NCBI GenBank assembly: GCA_027489295.1
Contig: JAIYAA010000236.1
Location: 1-12,583 of the forward strand
Source: Sphingomonadales bacterium
Lineage (GTDB): Bacteria > Pseudomonadota > Alphaproteobacteria > Sphingomonadales > Sphingomonadaceae
Length of the DNA: 12,583 bases
Direction of reading: 5' to 3'
Notes under the pieces: generated by a model
What the model saw: only the letters and a program-made list of their open reading frames with translations
Databases searched by the model: none
Told to the model about the DNA's origin: nothing
Part shown: one piece after another, positions 5,856-10,759 of the stretch
Layout of the letters: each line of letters begins with the position of its first letter
Numbering within the stretch: position 1 is the stretch's first letter
Translations under genes and position numbers: made by a program

Positions 5856-7247
5856 GTGACTCAGGTTCAACCGCTGGAACATGAGGAAGGCCGTGACGTC
5901 GCCAAGGCATGGGCGCACGTGCGCACCAACCTGCGCCGCTCGGCCGGCCAGCGGCTGTTCGACCAGTGGCTGAAGCCGGTGGTGCTGATCGACGGCAGCG
6001 ATTCGCTCGCCGTCCGCCTGGGTCTTCCGTCTCCGTTCCTCACCCAGTGGGTGAAGAACCACTATGCCGAGCGGCTGCTGCTCGAATTCCGTGCGGTGCT
6101 GCCGGGCGTGCGCAGCGTGACGCTGGAGACGATTCAGGACGCCGAGCAGCGCGTGCTCAGCGCCGATCCCGCGCCGGTGCCGGTGGCGGCTTCCCGCCCC
6201 GAATCGATCGTCGAGCCGGCCGAGCGCCCGACCTTCGACCCGCGCTTCACCTTCGATCGATTCGTGGTGAGCGGCACGAACCGCGTCGCCTTCAACGCGG
6301 CGCGCACCGTCGCGCTGCCGGGCACGCCGATGTTCAGCCCGCTCTATCTCCATTCCGGCACGGGCCAGGGCAAGACGCACCTGATGCACGCGATCGGCCA
6401 CGCCTTTCTCGAGGCGAATCCCGGCGCGACCGCGATCTATTCGACCGGCGAACGCTTCATGTTCGAGTTCGTGCAGGCGCTGCGCAACAAGGACACGCTG
6501 TCGTTCAAGAAGCGGCTTCGCTCGGTCGACCTGCTGATGATCGACGATCTTCAGTTCATCGGCGGCAAGGACGCGACGCAGGAAGAATTCTTCCACACCG
6601 TCAACGAGTTCATGAGCGCCGGCAAGCGCCTGGTGATCGCCGCGGATCGCGCGCCCCAGGCGCTCGAAGGCTTCGAGCCGCGCCTGGTCGGCCGCCTCGG
6701 CGCCGGGCTGGTGGCGGACATCAAGCCCGCCGAGCTGGACCTGCGCCGCGCCATCGTCGAGCGCAAGCTGAAGGACATGCCTGCCGTCGACATGCCGGTG
6801 GAAGTCGCCGACCTGCTCGCCGCGCGAATCACCACCAACGTCCGTGAGCTGGAAGGCGCGCTCAATCGTCTGGTCGCCTATGCCAGCCTGTCGAACGAAT
6901 CGATCACCATCGATTTCGCGACCAGCGTGCTGGGCGAGGTGCTGCGCACCAGCCAGCGCCGCATCACCATCGACGAGATCCAGCGCGCGGTCTCGGCGCA
7001 TTTCGAGGTGAAGCAGCTCGACCTGATCTCGGCCCGCCGCGCGGTGGCGATCGCGCGCCCGCGCCAGATCGCGATGTATCTGGCCAAGCGCCTGACCACG
7101 CGCTCGCTGCCCGAGATCGGCCGCAAGTTCGGCAATCGCGATCACTCGACGGTGATCCACGCGGTCAAGCGGATCGAGGATCTGCGCAGCAAGGACGTCG
7201 AGATCGACGGCGCGGTCCGCGCGCTGATGCGCACGCTGGAGGGGTGA
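5856..7247 (+). CDS. dnaA: DnaA, chromosomal replication initiator
   Basis: AAA+ ATPase that binds DnaA boxes and melts the chromosomal origin; it also acts as a transcription factor. It has 463 residues from a GTG start with SD AAGGAAGGG at 9-nt spacing. Domain I (about 14-95, KAWAHVRTNL...) is followed by a short linker (about 100-125). The ATPase core has TFDRFVVSGTNRVAFNAA, Walker A GTGQGKT (168-174), Walker B LLMIDD (226-231) and sensor I IAADR. The RLVGRLGAGLVADI segment holds the presumed arginine finger (R280). The DNA-binding domain has RQIAMYLAKRLT (403-414) and the signature DHSTVIHAVKRI (429-440). Several core motifs differ from the common form (Walker A, sensor I, and GRL instead of SRF around the Arg finger), probably a lineage trait. 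A long leader with dyads and GANTC sites precedes it. A GNAT gene overlaps its stop. No dnaN follows. Confidence 0.97.
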   Translation: MTQVQPLEHEEGRDVAKAWAHVRTNLRRSAGQRLFDQWLKPVVLIDGSDSLAVRLGLPSPFLTQWVKNHYAERLLLEFRAVLPGVRSVTLETIQDAEQRVLSADPAPVPVAASRPESIVEPAERPTFDPRFTFDRFVVSGTNRVAFNAARTVALPGTPMFSPLYLHSGTGQGKTHLMHAIGHAFLEANPGATAIYSTGERFMFEFVQALRNKDTLSFKKRLRSVDLLMIDDLQFIGGKDATQEEFFHTVNEFMSAGKRLVIAADRAPQALEGFEPRLVGRLGAGLVADIKPAELDLRRAIVERKLKDMPAVDMPVEVADLLAARITTNVRELEGALNRLVAYASLSNESITIDFATSVLGEVLRTSQRRITIDEIQRAVSAHFEVKQLDLISARRAVAIARPRQIAMYLAKRLTTRSLPEIGRKFGNRDHSTVIHAVKRIEDLRSKDVEIDGAVRALMRTLEG

Positions 7248-7732
7248 CCCCGGCGATTCGCCCTGCCGGTCGCGAGGACGATGCGGCGATCTGGGCGATT
7301 CTGGAGCCGGTGATCCGCGCCGGCGAAACCTATGCCCTGAACCGCGATCTGTCGCGCGAGGCAGCCCTGGCCTATTGGCTGGGGCCCGATCGCGCGACCT
7401 TCGTCGCGGAGGCCGGGGGCGCGATCCTCGGCACCTATTATCTCCGCGCCAATCAGGCAGGCGGCGGCGCGCATGTCGCCAATGCCGGCTATGCGACCCA
7501 TCCGGATGCACGCGGCCAGGGCATCGCGCGGGCGATGGCCGAGCATAGTTTCGCGGCGGCGCGCGTGCGGGGCTTTCGGGCGATGCAGTTCAATTTCGTG
7601 GTGAGCACCAACGCCGCAGCGCTGCGGCTGTGGCACGCGTCGGGCTTCGAGACGGTGGGGCGCTTGCCAAAGGCCTTTGACCACCCCGCGCTTGGTCTGG
7701 TCGATGCGCTGGTCCTGTTCCGGGACCTCTGA
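7244..7732 (+). CDS. GNAT-family N-acetyltransferase, overlapping dnaA
   Basis: A 162-residue acetyl-CoA-dependent acetyltransferase of unknown substrate. The N-terminal strand and helix read IRPAGREDDAAIWAILEPVI. Motif A is YATHPDARGQGIARAMAEHSF (about residues 85-105), whose R-G-Q-G-I-A loop binds the pyrophosphate of CoA. Motif B includes STNAAALRLWHASGFETVGRLPKAF, as in many GNATs near the phosphinothricin/amino-acid acetyltransferase group. The GTG start overlaps the dnaA TGA as GTGA. A GGAGG lies at 7238-7242, only one base from the start, so initiation probably depends on ribosomes finishing dnaA. A later start would cut into the first GNAT strand. Co-expression with dnaA does not reveal a function. 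Protein or small-molecule acetylation are both possible. Confidence 0.88.
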   Translation: MTPAIRPAGREDDAAIWAILEPVIRAGETYALNRDLSREAALAYWLGPDRATFVAEAGGAILGTYYLRANQAGGGAHVANAGYATHPDARGQGIARAMAEHSFAAARVRGFRAMQFNFVVSTNAAALRLWHASGFETVGRLPKAFDHPALGLVDALVLFRDL

Positions 7733-7790
7733 CCCTCAGGCGACGCGCGTTCGCTACGCACTCGTATCTAAATCTTTTGCGGTCAACTGG

Positions 7791-7818
7791 TTGCCAGCGC
7801 GCGCCGGCGTGGCATGCT
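7791..7818 (+). promoter_or_regulatory. Candidate promoter of the small secreted protein
   Basis: TTGCCA (7791-7796, five of six bases of the -35 consensus), a 16-nt spacer and CATGCT (7813-7818, weak -10). The predicted start near 7825 leaves a leader of about 25 nt that includes the GAGGA ribosome-binding site at 7841-7845. An AT-rich TAAAAT at 7833 is a possible alternative -10 but would start transcription past the SD. Confidence 0.35.
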
Positions 7819-7850
7819 GGCGTCCCGACTCATAAAATACGAGGATCGCC

Positions 7851-8042
7851 ATGTTCCGCCTAGCTCCCGTTGCCGCCGCGCTTGCGCTGCTCGCCACCCC
7901 CGCCTTCGCCGCCGCGCCGTGCAAGGATGCCAAGGGCAAGTTCGTCAAATGTCCGGCGGCGGCCGCCGTCACCAAGGATGCCAAGGGCAAGTGCCGCTTC
8001 GCGAGTGGCCCCAAGAAGGGCCAGTTCACCGCCTGCAAATGA
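7851..8042 (+). CDS. Small secreted Lys/Cys-rich protein with a duplicated KDAKGK motif
   Basis: A 63-residue protein of unknown function. A signal peptide is clear: MFRLAPVAAALALLATPAFA, with an Ala-Phe-Ala cleavage site after residue 20. The mature part is only about 43 residues, basic, and contains four cysteines (24, 34, 48, 62), which could form two disulphides in the periplasm. The motif KDAKGK occurs at 25-30 and 42-47, and the DNA coding for it is repeated exactly over 20 bases (7922-7941 and 7973-7992), pointing to a recent internal duplication. The SD GAGGA (7841-7845) has good spacing. A strong hairpin follows 11 nt after the stop, so this seems to be a single-gene unit. Similar short CKDAKGKF-type proteins are, to my recollection, common in sphingomonads, but no role is known to me. 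Confidence 0.85.
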   Translation: MFRLAPVAAALALLATPAFAAAPCKDAKGKFVKCPAAAAVTKDAKGKCRFASGPKKGQFTACK

Positions 8043-8053
8043 CCGATGCCGTT

Positions 8054-8083
8054 CGACGGCACCGCATCGACGCGGTGCCGTCG
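8054..8083 (+). terminator. Strong hairpin after the small secreted protein gene, likely terminator
   Basis: A perfect 12-bp stem CGACGGCACCGC (8054-8065) / GCGGTGCCGTCG (8072-8083) with a 6-nt loop. It begins 11 nt after the stop codon. It lacks a T-run (GCGCTTCCCC follows), so it is either a non-canonical terminator or a 3' stabilising structure. Confidence 0.6.
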
Positions 8084-8151
8084 CGCTTCCCCTAAGGGCT
8101 GGCGGCGAACGCCGCGCCCGCGCGTTGCACACGCGTCAGGGAGAAGAAGCG

Positions 8152-8643
8152 ATGACGAAAGACGACGAACGGTGGATGCAGATGGCGATCGATGTCGCGC
8201 GGTCGAAGGGGTCGGATCCGTCCACCTCGCCGCTCGGCTGCGTGATCGTCCTCGACGGCAAGGTGATCGCCGCCGAGCGCAACCAGACCCACGAACTGCC
8301 CGATGCCACCGCCCATGCCGAGATGATGGCGATTCGCCGGGCGTGCGAAAGCACCGGGGAGCTGGAGCTGCGCGGGGCGACGCTCTATTCGACGCTCCAG
8401 CCTTGCGGGATGTGCACCATGGCCTCGATCTGGTCCAAGGTCGGCCGCGTGGTCTTTGGGGCGGGGCGCGACGACGTCCACGCGATGTATTTCGAGGCGC
8501 GGCATGTCGATACGCTGGCCTTTATCGGCGATGCCTATCGCGACGACATCGTCATCGAGGGCGGCTGCCTGAAGGATGCGTGCGCGACGCTCTATTATCC
8601 GCCGGACGCGGACCTGCCGGAGGCAGAACAGGCCAACCTCTGA
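8152..8643 (+). CDS. Zinc-dependent nucleoside/base deaminase (CDA/TadA superfamily)
   Basis: A 163-residue cytosolic hydrolytic deaminase. The zinc site is complete: His55-Ala-Glu57 in AHAEMMAIR, with Glu57 as proton shuttle, and Pro84-Cys85-Gly-Met-Cys88 as PCxxC. The fold is typical: helix MQMAIDVARSKG, strand PLGCVIVLDGKVIAAERN, and LRGATLYSTLQPC before the second metal motif. The general shape fits guanine deaminase, cytosine deaminase or a TadA-like enzyme. However, the C-terminal part (DDVHAMYFEARHVDTLAFIGDAYRD...) does not look like TadA, so tRNA adenosine deamination is less likely. The substrate is undetermined. The start follows GGGAGA (8139-8144) and the 3' end faces the siderophore operon with only 7 bp between stop codons. 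Confidence 0.9.
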   Translation: MTKDDERWMQMAIDVARSKGSDPSTSPLGCVIVLDGKVIAAERNQTHELPDATAHAEMMAIRRACESTGELELRGATLYSTLQPCGMCTMASIWSKVGRVVFGAGRDDVHAMYFEARHVDTLAFIGDAYRDDIVIEGGCLKDACATLYYPPDADLPEAEQANL

Positions 8644-8650
8644 CGCGAGG

Positions 8651-8968
8651 CTAGGCCAGCATGCCCGCCACGACCGCGACCGCGCCCAGGGCCGCCGCGC
8701 CCCGGGCGAGCCGCACGTCATAGGTCAGGCCCAGCACGACGCATCCCGCACCAAGCGGTAGCATGCCGAACCAGCCGACGAGCGCGCGGGGCCAGTCCTG
8801 CGCGCAAAGACTTGCAGCGAGCCCCGCCAGCAGCAGGCACCAGCCCAGCGCGCACCATGCCTGCGGGCGGATGCGCGCGTCCCATGGGCCGAGCAGCGCC
8901 GGCGCGTGGCGCGGCATCGCTGCGGCCAGGGCATAGAAGCCGATCAGGGTGAGACCTGCCGCGATCAT
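8651..8968 (-). CDS. DUF3325 family small inner-membrane protein, last gene of the siderophore operon
   Basis: 105 residues with three or four hydrophobic segments (about 2-18, 38-56, 63-82, 88-104). Short polar turns between them include PRHAPALLGPWDARIRP and CAQDWPRALVGW. The layout and its position after a PepSY-TM gene match the DUF3325 family, whose biochemical role is unknown. The ATG overlaps the stop of the PepSY gene (ATGA at 8965-8968), so it is made from the same message by coupled translation. It is the last gene of the operon. Its stop is 7 bp from that of the convergent deaminase and no terminator hairpin is visible. An auxiliary role to the reductase is inferred from context only. 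Confidence 0.82.
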   Translation of the reverse strand: MIAAGLTLIGFYALAAAMPRHAPALLGPWDARIRPQAWCALGWCLLLAGLAASLCAQDWPRALVGWFGMLPLGAGCVVLGLTYDVRLARGAAALGAVAVVAGMLA

Positions 8969-10455
8969 GCCGTCTGGATCCGGGTGCGTCGGCGCGGGGC
9001 GGCGGCGGGGCGGCGCCATTGCTTCCAGGCGAGCGCGCCGGTGCCGAGTGCGGCCGCGAGCAGGCTGAGGCTCATGCTCGCCTGCACCGCGTCCCGATAG
9101 GCGCCGCCGGGCAGCGCGGCGGCCGCGCAGCCGAGCGCCAGCAGGGTCAGCAGCAGCGGCCAGCTGCGCCTGGGCGCAAGGACGGTGCCGAGCAGCAGCG
9201 CGGCGGCTGCGCTCCACAACGCGGTCGCGACTTCCGCCTCGGCGCGGGCGGCCATCCCCAGCGGCAGCAGCCGGTTGGCGAGGAGGAACGCGACGCACCC
9301 GATCGGCACGCCGGCCAGCACCCCGGCGTTGAGTCGCTCGACGATGCGGTTGCCAAGGCTGAGCGGTGCGCGCTCGCGGCGCTTGACCACCCACAGCACC
9401 ATGCCGCTCGCCACCGCCAGCGTCAGCATCGCGCCGCACAGGAAGTAGAGCCAGCGCGTCGCCACGGGCGCGAAGCGGGCGAGGTGCAGGCCATAGGCGA
9501 CGCCGTAGGTCTGGAGGGCGGTGCGATTCTCGGTGAAATCGGCGAGGACGCGGCCGGTGGTGCCGTCGAAGCTGACCGCGCCCGCGGCATAGGCGATCTG
9601 GCGGCCATCGTCCCGGAACATCGTCACCACCGACGCGGCATCGCCGGGATGCGCGATCGTCACCCGGCCGACCGGCTGGCCGAGCCGGCGCTCGGCCTCC
9701 CGCAGCATGGGCGCAAGCGGGGCGAGCGGGGCGGGCTTGCCCATGGCGGGGCGGTCAATTTGGCCCGGCTGGAAGGCCTGGAACATCGCCGCCATGTCCT
9801 TCCCGTAATTGGCGCTGATCGCCCAGGGCATGTTGAGCGTCGCCAAGGTGAGCAGGCCGGTGAAGCTGATCATGACGTGGAAGGGCAGGGCCAGCACCCC
9901 CAGCGCATTGTGCCCGTCCAGCCAGGAGCGCTGGCCCTTGGCGGGGCGGAAGGTGAAGAAGTCCTTGAAGATCCGCCGATGCGCGATGATGCCGGTGATC
10001 AGCCCGAGCAGCAGCACCATCGCGGCGAGCGAGGCGAGCAGGCGTCCCCAGGGGAAGGGCAGCTGCAGCTCGAAATGCAGCCGGTAGAAGAATTCGCCGC
10101 CCAGCGTCTCGCGCGGAACGGGCGCGCCGGTGACGGGATCGAGCGCGCGATAGACGAAGCCGCTGCCCGGATCATAGGTCGCCTCCACCGTGTTCATCCG
10201 CGCGTTGGGCAGGGTGAGGTACCAGCCGAACGAGGCGGGCGCGTTCTTGGCGAGCCATGCGCCCGCGGCGGTAAGTGCGGCCGCGCGATCGGCGGTCGCG
10301 GTGGTTTCGGGGCGCATCCAGCGGCCGATCTCGGGCTTGAACACGCTGAGCGTGCCGCCCAGGCACATCACGAACAGCACCCAGCCGAGCAGCAGCCCGG
10401 TCCAGCCGTGCAGCCACGCCATCACCTGGCGGGCGCCGTCGCGCACCGCGCTCAT
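8965..10455 (-). CDS. PepSY-TM protein, FoxB-like putative siderophore reductase
   Basis: A 496-residue inner-membrane protein. Layout: TM1 (about 17-38, after WLHGWTG), a periplasmic domain (50-135) ending in YRLHFELQLPFPWG, TM2 (138-158), a cytoplasmic loop with RRIFKDFFTFRP, TM3 (184-206, containing GHNALGVLALPFH), a second periplasmic domain (208-330), TM4 (335-357), then about four more C-terminal hydrophobic segments (376-398, 410-426, 434-450, 458-478). Histidines at the membrane edges (16, 127, 182, 193, 324) are candidates for haem ligands. The related FoxB of Pseudomonas is a haem-containing reductase that frees iron from siderophores, and FpvG belongs to the same wider family. That activity is inferred here from family and context. 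The start overlaps the DUF3649 stop and the stop overlaps DUF3325 (both ATGA). Confidence 0.9.
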   Translation of the reverse strand: MSAVRDGARQVMAWLHGWTGLLLGWVLFVMCLGGTLSVFKPEIGRWMRPETTATADRAAALTAAGAWLAKNAPASFGWYLTLPNARMNTVEATYDPGSGFVYRALDPVTGAPVPRETLGGEFFYRLHFELQLPFPWGRLLASLAAMVLLLGLITGIIAHRRIFKDFFTFRPAKGQRSWLDGHNALGVLALPFHVMISFTGLLTLATLNMPWAISANYGKDMAAMFQAFQPGQIDRPAMGKPAPLAPLAPMLREAERRLGQPVGRVTIAHPGDAASVVTMFRDDGRQIAYAAGAVSFDGTTGRVLADFTENRTALQTYGVAYGLHLARFAPVATRWLYFLCGAMLTLAVASGMVLWVVKRRERAPLSLGNRIVERLNAGVLAGVPIGCVAFLLANRLLPLGMAARAEAEVATALWSAAAALLLGTVLAPRRSWPLLLTLLALGCAAAALPGGAYRDAVQASMSLSLLAAALGTGALAWKQWRRPAAAPRRRTRIQTA

Positions 10456-10751
10456 GCCGGCGGCATTCCGGCGAGCCAGGCGATGCCCGCCAGCAGCGCG
10501 GCGGCGCCGAGCACCCCGGCCAGCGCGCGCACCGGCCCCGGGGCGAGGAACGCCCAGATCGTCGCGACCGGCGCGACGACAAAGGCGAGCATCGTCGCGG
10601 GCACGACCGCGTCGAGCCGGGGGAGGGGCAGCGTCCGCGCCGCCGCCGCCGCGAAGCACGCCGCGACCAGATAGGCGCCCAGGCTGCCGGCCACCGCGCG
10701 CGTCGCGATGTTCGCCCGGTAGCCCCAGCCGCGGCGGAGATGCGCGCCCAT
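10452..10751 (-). CDS. DUF3649 family small inner-membrane protein
   Basis: 99 residues with a basic N-terminus (MGAHLRRGWGYRANIATR) and three hydrophobic helices (about 19-40, 47-68, 73-95). The segment LPRLDAVVPATMLAFVVAPVATIWAFLAP between helices 1 and 2 is the typical DUF3649 core. The family is usually found between a TonB-dependent receptor and a PepSY-TM gene, as here; its function is unknown. The ATG lies 8 bp after the receptor stop. The GAGG formed by the receptor's own TGAGG stop context can serve as SD at about 7-nt spacing. The gene is coupled downstream to the PepSY gene by ATGA. A role in reductive iron release or in assembling the reductase is an inference. Confidence 0.85.
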   Translation of the reverse strand: MGAHLRRGWGYRANIATRAVAGSLGAYLVAACFAAAAARTLPLPRLDAVVPATMLAFVVAPVATIWAFLAPGPVRALAGVLGAAALLAGIAWLAGMPPA

Positions 10752-10759
10752 GTCCGGCC

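Noticed and set aside
5706..7511. 601-codon minus-strand open frame opposite dnaA
   Set aside because: Shadow of dnaA. The translation is Arg/His/Ala-rich with no recognisable domain, while the plus strand has the complete DnaA protein.
7794..7820. CCAGC/GCTGG inverted repeat upstream of the small secreted protein
   Set aside because: Only 5 bp with a long spacer, overlapping the candidate promoter. Too weak to call an operator.
8102..8135. Small palindromes GCGGCG-AA-CGCCGC and CGCGT-TGCAC-ACGCG before the deaminase
   Set aside because: Short GC palindromes of this kind are expected by chance at this base composition. No T-run or operator context.
9019..10674. 551-codon plus-strand open frame opposite the PepSY gene
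   Set aside because: Antisense shadow. The minus strand shows transmembrane segments and family motifs and coupled starts.
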